NCBI GenBank assembly: GCA_013399855.1 | Contig: VXAY01005672.1 | Location: 399,241 to 463,240, forward strand | Origin: Oxyruncus cristatus | Lineage: Eukaryota; Chordata; Aves; Passeriformes; Cotingidae | Length of the DNA stretch: 64,000 bases | Direction of reading: 5' to 3' | Shown: one piece after another, positions 1 through 12,900 of the stretch | Layout: each line of letters starts with the position of its first letter | Position numbering within the stretch: position 1 is the stretch's first letter | The notes under the pieces: generated by a model | The model's input: the letters and a program-made list of their open reading frames with translations, nothing else | Told to the model about the DNA's origin: nothing | Databases searched by the model: none | Translations under genes and position numbers: made by a program

Positions 1-600
1 GGTGGCGGGGCTTGGGGTGCGGGGGTCGCTATTGTCTCCCCGCCACCTGCGCACCCTCCCTCAGGGGGGAAATGCCGGAGCTGTTATTCTTCCTTTCACT
101 CCTTCCCCTCAGCCTCCCGCTCTGGACGCGGCCGTGGGAGAGGTTTCCCCAAGCTCCCCCCGCGGCACGGCCGGGGCCGGGGCCGTGTCCCGGCCGGCAG
201 GAGCCCGCACGATGCCGGCAGCGTGAGCGGGGCGGCGGGGCAGGGGCGGTCACGACGCGCCGGAGAGCCCGTCGTGCCTCCCGCCAGGAAACACGACCAT
301 TTTCAAGCCGGCTCCTCTCACCAACAGGAAGCGTTAAAGATAGAACAGCCGGGGCTGGGCGGGGGAGATTAGGAAGCCGAGCATCTTCTGAGCACCGAGG
401 GCCGCTGCGGGGCCATTCCCAGCCGTGCCGGCCCCCGCTGCGATGGGAGCCGTGGCCGAGCTCAACCCACCTCCGTCCGCACGGCAACCGCAGCCCGAGC
501 CTGAGGGGACCCTGGTGTGGCACCTTTCCCTGCCCCTGCCTCGGGTGGGCTTCCCAGCCCCTCACCACTCTTTCACTAGAGAAGAGGTAGCAAGTCCTGC
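1..600. promoter_or_regulatory. CpG-rich block, possible TAL1 5' region
   Basis: GC- and CpG-rich sequence that contrasts with the AT-rich 650-2700. It contains a GGGCGGGG box (357-364), an ETS-like CAGGAAGC (325-332) and a GATA-like AGATAG (338-343). In vertebrates TAL1 lies next to the STIL 3' end on the same strand, so this could be the TAL1 promoter or first exon. No TAL1 bHLH coding sequence is in the window, so the assignment rests on synteny alone. The overlapping long frames on both strands look like a GC-content effect. Confidence 0.35.
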
Positions 601-2420
601 AAACAGAGTGGGGAGAACCAAAAACACACAGAGTAAGGCAGCGAGTGATGCTCCGAGGAGGACCAGCACCTTTTAATCAAGCACTATAAAAATCTTGAAT
701 TATAATAAAAGATTTTTAAGTAAGATTTTAATAAAAGAAACCACACAAGAAAAATAAAAAGCCACCCCTAACCCAAAACAATAAAATCTTAAACCATGCT
801 GCCCCACATCCATGTCATTCCCCCATGAGTTTGCTCGAGTTTGGGCCCCACTGCCCAGTTAACAAAGCCAGACCTGGCTTCCCTTGTGTTTTTTTGCTTC
901 TAACTGCAGTAGATGCTTCAGGAAAAAAAAAAAAAAAAAGAACAAACCAAAACCCAGACATCTTGAAATTACTCAGCACCACACTACGAAAGGAAAATGC
1001 CGCTCTAGGGAAGGGTGGTTTTTTGTTGGTTTGGTCAAGTAAATTAATGTTTTGCTCGCTCAGAGATTGCTGTCCAAGATTATATGATTTGTGTAGCTTA
1101 ATATAACACCACACCCTTGTCCTGAGCTGTGTGCAAGTAGTTTGGCTTTTGTTTTCAAATTGTTTCTAGCCCTCGAGCATTTGAAGAAAGTCTTTAAAAT
1201 ATTAACCAATACAACTGTCATCTTCCTGTGTTTCCAGACATTTTACAATAGGAAACAAAGAACAAAACCCTGCAACAATAGCTCAGAGGTACGAATTGCC
1301 TCATTCATCTCACTGGAATGTTCAAAAACATTAACTATTTTTTGACTGATTCAGCAGAAAATGTGCTGGCAGATAACAAGCTTATGCCTGATCCAGGGAC
1401 GATTCAGGGACTGAGAAAGGTTTTATTTTTCAGCGCAGCAAAAGTAGCACCTTTCCTGAAAGGAAGCAAATATTCTTGTTGATGGAAGAGGCTGCGTGAG
1501 AGGAGAAATTCTGACATGGCTTAAAGGGAGCTGCTGCCTTCCTCTCTCTGTACTGGCTTTGAAATGGCACATGGTTTATCTCACCCCAATTCTGTAATAA
1601 ATTAATTAGCAATTAGTTCATGGTATGTTTGAGTGGGCACTAACACTGCAGTCCTTCGGATTTGATTGGGAAAGGCCCAGGATTTTAGAGGGGGTTGTTT
1701 TAACCGTTAGTTTAACACTCAGAGCAGGAAAGCCAAGGTCAGCACCGCAGGCTGAACTGCTGTTGAGACAATGCCATCACTAAAACAAAGTTTGTTCCAG
1801 CGCCTGTTGGAGCACGCTGATGTGCTACAGGCAGGGAGAAAACACATGGCTCGACCGCCATCCCAAACTGTCCTCCCATCAGGAACGGTGGGAATAGGAA
1901 TGAGTCACCACTTCCAGCACCAGTGTCTCATTCCCAAGACCAGGAGGTCAGCACAGGGCTGTTACACCACAGCCATGCATCCCAAGCCATGTCCTCAGAG
2001 GGCACTGGCCAAAGGTGGGCAGAGCTGTCACAGCCAGTGCTGGGCACCCAGGGGGGCTCCAGCACCAGGGACAACACATCCTAACCACAGAAAGGCCTAA
2101 GACACCCAAAAACTGAACCAGAGTCTTAACAGAAAGGGACCTGCTAAACAATAAATAACCAACTTCTTCACCTTGTGGACTATCACCAGCAGAAGCTTAT
2201 GGAAAAGAGCTGTTCCATTAATAGACAGACTGTAGTGCTTGATGACAGAACATTTGTGTATTAACTCAGAACAAAGCACATCTATTATTTTTGCTTACCG
2301 CACCACCCAGTATCAGAATTCTTAAGTTCAGGAGCAGGTGAACCAGTGAACTTCCAGTTAACCATTCTAACAGTGACTGGGAAGCTGCATGTGTCTTAAA
2401 TAAAGGCACCATCAGACAAC
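601..2420. other. STIL to TAL1-side intergenic region
   Basis: AT-rich unique sequence with A-rich simple tracts (689-790, 922-938) and several AATAAA strings on the plus strand. No exon or transposon was recognised. Confidence 0.6.
1422..1427 (-). terminator. Alternative distal STIL poly(A) signal AATAAA
   Basis: Reverse complement of TTTATT, the first canonical hexamer on this strand past the STIL stop. It would give a 3' UTR of about 1.7 kb. Confidence 0.3.
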
Positions 2421-3138
2421 TGAAGATTAATTATCTTTTTTTTAATGAAAACTTTGACATTTATAAGCAGTAAGTAATTTTAAATAAATAGAAAACATGG
2501 AGGGGAAAAAAAAATTCCACAAAAAAAGTTTTTAAAAAGTGCTAGTTTCCCCCAATTTCCTTCAAAGATTTCATGATACACAAAGTTACATGTGCCATTT
2601 TGGCTAAATTCAAGATAATTTTATGCAAAGCAAAGCCACAGTTATACTTCCCTTCCCCCCTCCCTCCCCCGACATAACCCCCACACAGTAATCCAACCAT
2701 TTAAGCAAATTCCTAGAAATTAGTGCTTTAGCTCTGCCCTGCTGTGCCATACACAGTATCAATGGCTCACAGTTGGCACAAACATGTAAAAATCAGTGTT
2801 TTTTAAAAAGTCAACAGAAAAACATTTAAGTAATCACTGTAAAAATTATATTAAGGGTATATCTTGGGCTCAGGTTGATTCACCTTTCACATGCTTTAAA
2901 ATCACACCTAACTGTAAACAAAAGTGCACACATGTGTCAGTGCTGACCAGCACTGCCTCAGCCAGGCACGTAGAGGTGGCTGTCCCCGACCTAGGCTGAA
3001 AACTCAGCTCTGCAAAGTTTTACTCTGCTGCAGCAGAGTGACCTCTTCAAAGACAGCTTAATCCGTGGTTTCCTGTCATCTTTTACAGAGAGGTCCCTCT
3101 GATTTGTAACAGTGGTTGCCAGCCATCTCAGGGGATGT
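2420..3138 (-). other. STIL: STIL 3' UTR (short form)
   Basis: Non-coding sequence follows the STIL stop. The first minus-strand poly(A) hexamer I see is ATTAAA at 2446-2441, which would put the end near 2420. A canonical AATAAA on this strand occurs only at 1427-1422, so a longer UTR to about 1400 is possible. The real end was not determined. Confidence 0.5.
2441..2446 (-). terminator. Candidate STIL poly(A) signal ATTAAA
   Basis: Reverse complement of TTTAAT, about 700 nt past the STIL stop. It is a common variant hexamer in an AT-rich context. No cleavage evidence is available. Confidence 0.35.
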
Positions 3139-3964
3139 TCAGAACAACTTTGGCAACTGCCTGAGTTGTTTCACATCAAGAATGGTGCCAACAGAATTTA
3201 TGCTGTTTGACTGGTTTAAGGTTTCAAGGGTTGGAGTACGCAGATTTCCAGGGAACACGTGAGTATCTCCATCTTTCCCACCAGGCTGTTCAGTGAATTC
3301 AATCCTCCCAGGTAACAATTTGGTTTTTGACTTTAAATCCTTTAAGAACTGAACTGAGTTTTCATCTGCTTGATCTGCTCTGGGAGGAAAAATTTCATTT
3401 GCAATATTTCTTAATACAGGGTTGTTTAATTCTGGTGGAGAAGCATTTGTAGTCAACTCTCTGCTGTGACCTTTTAGGTGAATGGGAAGTCTTCCATCAA
3501 TTCTTTTGGATAATTCAGTCCAGTGGTTGAAGCTGTCCAACACAGGGGCACAGTTTTTGCCTGGCATGCTTTCTCTTTTGACAGTGCCAGAATTTCCATC
3601 TTGAACCTGCAGTTCCTCTTCGTCTTCACTGCTGTCACTGCCCTGTATCAGCCCATATCGCTTCATGTACTTCTTGGTTGCAAAGGACATGTTGTTTGGT
3701 GAAATTAGGCTAAGACCCACCATGCTTTTGTCTGTATTTGAATGCAAGATGTCTTGGAAAGAGAAATCTGCAGGAGGATTTTGGCCTGAGCGACTGAGAG
3801 ACAGTCGAGATAACTGGTTTTCACTGAGGTACTTGAGTGCTATGGCATTTGCTTCCATGCTCAGATCAACAACGTTAGGAGTTAAGCCACACATGCTGAC
3901 ATTGGCAAAAGACATATAATTTAATCCGGGCACCACTGCTTCAGGATTTATGCACGCCAAGATG
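3139..3964 (-). CDS. STIL: STIL coding exon 16 (terminal; rest of STAN motif, C-terminus)
   Basis: Continues STAN with [20 protein letters not shown], then [20 protein letters not shown] and [20 protein letters not shown], followed by an acidic SSEDEEE patch. It ends [21 protein letters not shown] and a TGA at 3141-3139. The segment equivalent to the human KEN degron reads [11 protein letters not shown], so no KEN is present. The acceptor is TTTCAG. Confidence 0.98.
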
Positions 3965-6900
3965 CTGAAATAAAGCATCAAAAAGTTAGTTTAGCATTAC
4001 AGGGAAAGTATGAATTTCACAACATAATAATTTCGCTCACTGTACTGATCTGTCCTTCCTTCTGAACACCACAGCTCCATCAGGTTGCTCAGCACCCAGA
4101 CTGTACACTCTGCACGTACTGAAAAACAGTTACTCAACCCCACAGTATCCAAACACTGTTAGAGAACGGATGATATTCCCTTCTGATTCAGTACAAAGTG
4201 CCCTCATATGAAGAACTCACCTCTAGCAGCTTTCAGAAACGGTTTTGTGTTTAAAGCAGGTTTTTCTCAACAGTGAGTGTGACTTTATGTCTCTGATCCC
4301 AAGACTTTGGATTCTATCATCCAACCCAAATTTTATAACTAGATAGAAGCTACAAGCCCTGTGACACTGACCAAGAACATCTCTTTCCCAGTGCATGCCA
4401 ATTCCAGGATTTTTACAGAAACTCTGGCATAGCATCTGTTTCCAGAAGCCTGCAAGGTTCTAGTTTTTGAAGGCATCCTTCAGTACGGAAACAATTCATT
4501 CAAGTCTGTTGCTTGGTACACCAATTTCTTGCACACATTATGTGTTAAAGACTGAAAGGACAAGCTCTGGGACACCAGCAGTGCATTTAGTACATGTGTC
4601 ACATACTAGTTCACAAATCCAAGCCCCTCATGTCGATAGTTAAGAGGCTTCCTATTTAACTGAGCACAAATTCTGAAGTTTGCTTAGGGAGAATAAACTG
4701 GCTCAGAATAACCACTGGTTATGGTGTGGAGTCGCACTGTTGTTTCTCTCTCTACTGAGCTGCAAGACCTTTTCTCAGAATTGTTTATCAGTCATGAAAG
4801 TGGCAGAAGGAAGAACTCCACCCCACTCCCCAAGTTTGAAGGAAAAAAAAAAAACCCAAGAGTTCCAGTCGTATCCTATGGTTCACTCATTAGCACATTA
4901 TTGACATTAAAGGAACACTGACAGACTCTCCCACCTGGGAAGGTAGCCCAGAGATTCCCGAAAAACAACCAATAAAATTCAAGCAAAAAGGAGAGAAAAG
5001 AGTTAGAAACTGTATGACTGGAAACAGCTTTTGATATGTGGCTGAAGATTAATTAGGAGGTGGTCAGATTTTTTGTTTACATAACAGCTACACACTGGGA
5101 TCAAGAAGACAATAAGTACGAAAGTGAAGCATTACCAGGCAATCAGCCTATGCCCAAGCAGCTACAGAAGTAAATTCCTGTGCTAAAACCCCTTCTTCAG
5201 AAGTTACTTCCGTTCCTTCCTCTGTTTCAACAAGGCTGTTTCCCTCCTCAGCCTCTGCAGTCTCTCCATTCGAGGCAAAGCATTCACCAGTAACAAGCAA
5301 TTAGGACAGAACCAGTTTTGATTAGATACCAAAGCCATGGTAACGATTTCATGTATACTGGTGAAGTGCAAGACAAAGGTTAAGAAGTCATGAGAAAACA
5401 CACAGCTTTTTAACATTCAGTCTCCCAAGTCCAGTGTTTCTCTGGAATACTTTGACATAGCCCAAAGGATTGAAATTACTCAAGCAGGCTCATTATTCTA
5501 GGGAATTGCATGCTACTGCATGCACAATACTTCAAGGATCACCAGATGCTCTAGCATGGTGTGTTGTATTTAATTAATCTGACTTACTAGCAGAGCTCTT
5601 AAACCTATCTGAAATGCCCGTAGCACGAGCCAGTGTTTCATCTTTTCAGGAAGTGCAGATCAAGTTGCAACCAAATCCCCAGTGGCAAGGAACACAGTCT
5701 CTCCTCTTTACCCATTGAGCCAATCTTCATTTTCAGTTGGATCTACAAATCACTATTCAAAACCCACCACTATTTTACCTGGCATTCTCCACTTTGTGTG
5801 TATTTTTCTTCATATTGCCAGGCGAGTCCAGTGTCACTCCAAGACTCTTCAGTTGTTTGAGTGTAGCACTAACGACACTCTCTTTATCCACCACTCCTGT
5901 GTCAGTCTCTGAAGCCACTTCTGTTGTACCATCCTGACGCTTAGGACCATCATCATTAGCAAATACAGATTTTACAGGCAAGTGATCTTGCTCTTCTGAG
6001 GACTTTAAGAGGTGGTTTACTTGGCCCTACAGAAAAGGCGAGCAGGGAAAAGAGCACATGACAAAAATATGACATGCAGGACTTGTGAAAAACCTAAATC
6101 CTGGTTTATTCTTAAGCAACTTCAAATACAACTTGATGGGTTAATAGCTTATTCTGACAAAGAAGGCAAACTCAGATTCAGTTCAGATGCAATCACTTAA
6201 ACTCACAGCAGTGTAGTCAAACACTGGAACATCTTACATTTCAAGCTTTCTGTAACACTCTGTTCTGAATTGAAGCACATCACATACTGATATTATTCAA
6301 GATTAAAGTATCTGCCCTTTAAGAGAGTTGAAGCTAAAATGCTGCGTTATTTTAAAGGCCACTAATTTGGGAAGTTACCAGCTGACATCTTTCAAGTAAG
6401 GAATTAGATAGTAGACAGTACTCCTTGTATGCATGAAAGAGCGAAGTACAAAACAACCACTTAAACCTTTAGAAAAGAAATGAAGAACCACAAACTTGGA
6501 ACTTTCAGTAGAGCACAACACGTGAACTTGAAAACCACACGCAGTTTTCACTGATGCCAATACCACATCATAACTTCAGCAGTGGCTGTTCTGACTGTTG
6601 CACTCAGTGCAGAACATAAAATGTGCATGAATTACCAGCAAGTCCTGGTAAAGCCTCTGATCCCCTGAGGGATGCCGAGGCAGCAGCGAGGCAGGTGGCT
6701 CCGAGTTCTGCTCGCTTGTTAGCACCACCTGGTTGCTGGCTCCCTCCGATGGTTCTTTCTGTAAAGACACGCTGACACTTTCTTCCAAGGATGAACGGCG
6801 AACAAGTGCTTGGGAGACGTTTCCACTTCTGCAAGAGAACACCAACAGAGCTAGACGCTCCCTTGAAAGAGGAAAAGCACAATTATCACTACATCTACCT

Positions 6901-9900
6901 TGTCATTTCATGAACGGAGGAGGAGAAAAATCGAGAACTGGAAACAGATCTTTTGGTTTGTCTGCTGCTTGAGGCTTTGCTCCTTTCTGCAGTCACTTTC
7001 TTTCAGAAGTCATTCTAGGACTGAGGAAATACACATTGCAGTGTAACACCGTAAGAGTTTTTCAAAAGATGATTTAAAAGTGGGAATGGCTTCTCTGGAC
7101 TAGTCAAAACTCAACGACACTCTATGACAACCTTAAGGCAGATGAAAGGAAGGTTATTAACAATTTGAGTTCTTATGTTTCAGCACTTGTCCGTACGCTT
7201 GAAAGCCTTCAGGAACAAATATCTTCCATATGCTCTGAAACATGACTTATTCAAAAAGGTTTTACCAAGGTGAGTAACTGATCCTGTGCTAGTTTGATAA
7301 CTCCCCAGGTACACACGTGCACACTCAGTATCCTGAACTGAGAACAAACACCTAGTCGAAATGTTTACCAAAATCAGATGTGAGAGAGGAGCCGTGAAGA
7401 GTAAGAAGGGTAAATACTCTAGAACGAGTTACAACATGATGCTCTGCATCCCCCTCAGCCAGCTGGTGTGTGCATTGCATAAACCTTTGGAGACCAGACA
7501 TATCAATACTACCATCATCCTGAGGAGATCCTTAAGCGACCCTCCTCCCCTTTCCTGTTCCTCCCGAGGAGACAAGTGTAAGATAAGGGAATTTCAGAAC
7601 TCAACTGATCAATTGCCTGTGCTGAAAGTGATAAGATTTAAACCACGTGATATACCAGATAGTCAATGTAGGTTATCAGCTACTGTTACACTAGCAATTA
7701 TTCATCATTTCCAAAAATGTTCCCCTCCTCCTCAAAGAAATCTGGGTGATGCTCTACATTCTTACTATGAGATACTTATACAGCTATTTTAGAGGTTTAT
7801 GAATCCAAGTTGAAGAGAACCTTAAATGGCATCATCCTAAAATACAACACGCAGAACGACTGATTGAATCCATCATATTTGTGGTAGCAGTGTATGTTTG
7901 CAGAAAGTACTTTAATCAAGGACCGTGAATGTTTAAGTTATAGTTTAATAACCAGCATCTTTCTCAATATGATAATTTTAGAAACCTAATTTAACTGGAA
8001 GGTTATTCCCCCTCCTTTGGCCTTTTATACTTAGAGAATATTATATCACTAACAGTGCTAAATTGCTGAGCTATTCCCTATGTAGAAATAGCATCCACAT
8101 AGAAAATTAAAAAATTAAAAAATTAAAAAAGTGATTATAAAATCACTTCCAAAATCAGTTTGAGATTAATGATTTTTAAGCTCGGATGCTTTATAGTGCA
8201 ATGACTAAACTAACAGCACCGAAGCCAGTACTTGTATTCATTACACACAAAGTAATTAGGTATAAAATCTAGAAAAATTCAGGAAAGTCACACAATCATA
8301 AACTCTCCATCCCAAGACCCTCAGAACTGGAAGAGTTCTGAATGCTGACTGGGAAAACCCACTGTAAGAAAACAACTGCCTGTTGTAGCAGCCCCTTTTC
8401 CAGTCAGGATTTATGGTAAGAAAAGGAATGCTGCCAGCACTGTACATGCTTTTCCAAGTTAAAGGCTTCTGCCATCAGCTCCTGCTGACATGTAGGCAAG
8501 CTAAACCTGCATGACTGAAAAATGCAGACTCTAAAGGCAACTGTGTTTTGGTGAGTTGTATAATTCGATGCACAATTAAAAAAGCAAGAAGGAAAAACCA
8601 CAACAACCAAAGTCAGGTGACTATTTATAATTCCCAAGGACAAAAATGTTATGAAAGTAGTAATTTGTGAAAGGCAGTTCAGCTTGTGATGTGAACACGA
8701 GATATTTCTGGTTACTTACTGGGGAATGTTCGGATTAGTTCCTTCTTCCACAAGATGAGTACTCTCAACGAAGCTGGGAATGTCAACTACTCTTAAAGAA
8801 GAAGCAATACTTGTATTACTTGCATCTTGTTCAGCACTAATTGAAATGCTTATGTCTTCCTTGGAAATCTCTTCATCCTCTTTTTTCCCTTGTGGTATGG
8901 AGTCATCTTGTTTTTCTGAGGCTGTATTCCAAAATAAACTAGCACCTAGGACAAAAATTAAAGATTTACCCATTTAAGAAAGTCATTGCTTTCTTCTGAG
9001 ACCCTTTAGCTTTGTAAAGCTAGAGGAATAATTTACTCCAATTCATGTTTTTTTCACCATTTAAAAAGACATTTAGGGTTTAAATCAGCTAAGAGTTGCC
9101 AAAACATCATTCAAGTCCTAGTTTCCTCCAAGGCATACTTGATGAAAAGAACTGGTCATATTAAATCACTTTAATGCACTGATCTTGAGTCTGTTTGAAA
9201 GTTCCCTCCAGACTAACCACAATATTTCCATGGATTTAACAGGAACTAATACATTAATACGTGACTTTACAGATACTGCTGCATAACTTGCCTAAATTAA
9301 AGCAAACGGTCTCCTCTTCATGCATGATTTACAAATAACATCAATAATCTATTTATTAGAACACTGTATGGCACAGAAGCTATTACTTTTCAAAACAGTG
9401 TTTTAATTCAGAAAAGATGTGGGTTTTTCTTTCAATAAGGCACAATTTTAAATAGAAGACATTCCTAAAGCTACTGGAAAAATAATTCAGTGATGGCAAT
9501 CACTGCCATTACAGCCCAAAGACAAAAGTAACTCCAGCCTAAACTTGCAAATAACACCGAGAGAACTCAGCTTGCTTGTGGATCTAGGTGCACGTTTGCA
9601 CAGCTTCAGCAGTTCTGCAAAACATTCCCTCTGTGCCCAAATCAATCCCAGAAACATCCAGAAAAAGCGGTGCCAGCCTATTTTAAAAGAAAGAAGCGTT
9701 ACCTGTGCTCACAGCAACGCTCACACTTCTCCTCCTGTGTGAACGAGGTGAGGTCTGTGTTTCCATAGAAACGAGGTCCCTCTGCTTCTCAGGCTGCAGA
9801 GCACGGATTGCTGCTGCCGGCTCGGAGGAACAAGCCTGGCGAGCCTGTGCTTCCAGTAAGCGTTGGATCTGTAACAGTTACCAGAAAAGTTATGATTTGC

Positions 9901-12900
9901 ACAATAAAAATATAAACTGTAACGGGCGAAAGTGAATTACTAAACTGGGTCCCTCCAAGATCTGGATTCAAGTCCAGGCTGCACTGCCAAGGAAGTTCTG
10001 ATAACCTTCCAGTTCTCAGCAGTGCACACAGCTTTAATCAAAACACCAATTTTGATGTTGGCAGAGCTAGCAAAGAAGCGTTTTAAGCACACTGGCAAAG
10101 CCAGCACCAAGACAGCTTGAGTAAAGCCTATTTGCACCACACTTGTTGGAAGTATTCCTTGTCCCTTCCATTCATATACAAAGCCTATTACCGACTTACC
10201 AGCCAAGCATTCATATGCCAACTGTCTCTACACCAACTTTGTATTAATTACTAAACTAAGCACTTAAATGATAAAATTAAGGTTGCCCAGGTCGTCTTCA
10301 CTCTAGGATTTACATCCGTCCTGTCCACCCATTAGTTTGCAGCTCCAGGGAGAAATATCGTAACAGTAAAGGCTGCATTTCTGCAATAAGGAGAGGTGTC
10401 TCCCATGCACAACTCTCATGCTTTGAGAGTTTCATTTTACATACAGGAACTATACCAAAAAAACTTATTTCAGCTGTAATATTCCAGTTTAAGTATTGTG
10501 AACAACTTTCCTATTCGTATCATTCATCACCAGCAGCAAAATTTAAACTCTGGCTCTTCAGCCCCAAATCATACTCTGCAAAATACAGAGACAGCAATTT
10601 AATTAAGGGGCTGATTTTTTGAAGAAAAACTTAACCTGGTAAGGTAACAGAACTCGGTGAGATCCCCAAAGCCCGTTTTTCCAGCGCAGCAGCAAAGACC
10701 TAATGAATCCTGCCAGTGTGTTGCAGACAACTGGCATCTTCAAAGCAAAAACTCAGGGAGGTGCAGGCTTGCAGGTGGACAAAGCAACAGATGAGAACAT
10801 TCTGTGCTTCATCTGTATGCTTACAATAATTTCAAAGCCTATGAATTTTTTTTTTTTTATACAAACATATATACGGCAAGGCATTTATACATTTTGCATT
10901 GCAAAAGAGTGCTAAAGGGAAGTTTTCATGTTGCGGTAATATGATAAAATAAACAAAATCAAACTAGATGTGAGCCAAACAGTTTTCATTTAAGGGACAG
11001 CAGTGAGCAGAGCTCATCAGGACCCCTCTCCACTCCCAGACTGCAGCTGGTATGACAGGCTCCCTTGCTCCAACACGGATAGACAACAGTTAATTTAATT
11101 CCTTTGGCAGGGGGAACCATCAAAGCATAATCACTAAGAGGCCAGAGGAGAAAGCTGCCATTTCCACAAACCTGGGCTTGAAGTAATTTGAGTTGTCTAT
11201 CTTGCTCTGTAAGAACCCGGTATGCATCTGGAGATAATCCCATCATTCCATTATCTGATCCTGCTTTAGCAGCAGGCGTGTGCAGGCAGGGCGAGTGGGC
11301 TGCACAGAACTGCAGACTCGAGGGGTCCACACTTGACGGCATCCTCATTCCAGGGGATAAGCTGCTGTCCAGAGAACAGCTCCCTGCTTTCCCATGATAG
11401 CTCGGGCTTACAGGGTTGCTTGTGGCATATCCTGGATTGCAGCAAATATTCGGGCAAATGATATTTTGATGGAGCACTGCACATGGCTTCTGTTGAGCCA
11501 CCTCCAATTGGATCTCCGCTCCATGTTTGGGGTTCATTTTAGCAATTCCTTGCCACGAGTTTACCGGATTGTAGTAGATGGAAGCAGGACACTGACAGCT
11601 GCATCCTGGACAGCAAGGTGGCACTTGAACTGGCACCTGCAGGTCTGGTGGGTGTCTGCAGCTCTCTGGTGAGAAAGCAGAGCTGTAGAGGACTGGCTGT
11701 GTAAGAGGAGGAAGCTGCTTGGAACTGGATACCGATGACGACCTAACTGGAGGCTCTCCCTGTTGTGTGACACTCTCAGGATTTAATACAAGTCTTTCCA
11801 ATGGCTGTCTGGGGTGGTGCACAGATGTATCTGGAGAAGGACCACTACAAGGGGTTGAAGGAGAAGATGACCCTGAACTTTTTCTTGACTGAGGGCAAGT
11901 GTTCTTACAGTGCATCTGCTGCTGTACAAGAGCTTGCTTTCCTCTGGGAGGCATTGAAGCTGGAATTTTCTGGTTTATAGGATTTGGTAATTGCCTCAAA
12001 GAGGGATCTCCCACATTAGCAGAAAGGTTCTGCCTGTCTTCAGAGTGTTGGGTGGGGTGATACGTAGATCTCAAGCAGGACTTCTTTTTAAAAGGCTGAT
12101 TTGGCACTGAGGGTAGACTTTTAGCATTTGAAGTCCCCATAGGCTTAGACAATTGTCCTGATTCCACAAAACTTCCATCCAAAATAAGTGACAGTTCTGG
12201 CACTGAAGGAAAAATCCTTGTAACCTGAAGGGACAATTACACAAATTTAAGATAATTTTAAAATATTATCTGATCTTTACATGCAGAATTTCCTCAAAGA
12301 GAATGTTTTAATTTAAAATCAACGTATGATGATCATCAGCTCGAAATCAACTACACATTCCTAAAAGATTAAAAAATTCAGATACAGAAAAAGCAGCAGG
12401 CTCTCTGGGGTCATTCTTAAAGGAAAGAAATTGCTTTCAAACAGCATAACAGCCATGTGTACCAAATGAATGCTCCACGTAATTTCAAAGTATGCATATT
12501 CCTCTTCTAGAAGGGGACTACATGTTCCCCCTCACTATTTTTAGACCCAGGAGATGGGTACAAGAGAACATATTTAATAATCCACAACTGTCACATCCTT
12601 CTAGACTGAAGGGCTGCTATTCATTGTATTTCTACACACTTTAGTAAAAAAAGGACAACAGATCTTTATTTACTTATTTACCCAAAACTACATGAGTTTG
12701 CTGTCTCTGTCTTCACTTCAGACACCACAGCTCTTCCATTGAACAGCAGCAAGATTCCTAAAGTAGAAACTAGTATCTCTGCTTCCAAATCCTAGCATGT
12801 ACCGGAATTAAAGTGTCTACAATACTGGAAAAAAGGCAGGTTAACTAGAGTAGGAGTTAGGAGTTAGTTCATTTCTTCAATTTTTTTCCCCTTCTAGCAC

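Noticed and set aside
12..590. Long frames of 179-192 codons on both strands in the first 600 bases
   Set aside because: Both strands are open because the DNA is GC-rich. The translations are Arg/Pro/Gly-rich and match no family, including TAL1.
7361..7792. 143-codon plus-strand frame inside a STIL intron
   Set aside because: No recognisable family, no promoter context and ordinary intron composition.
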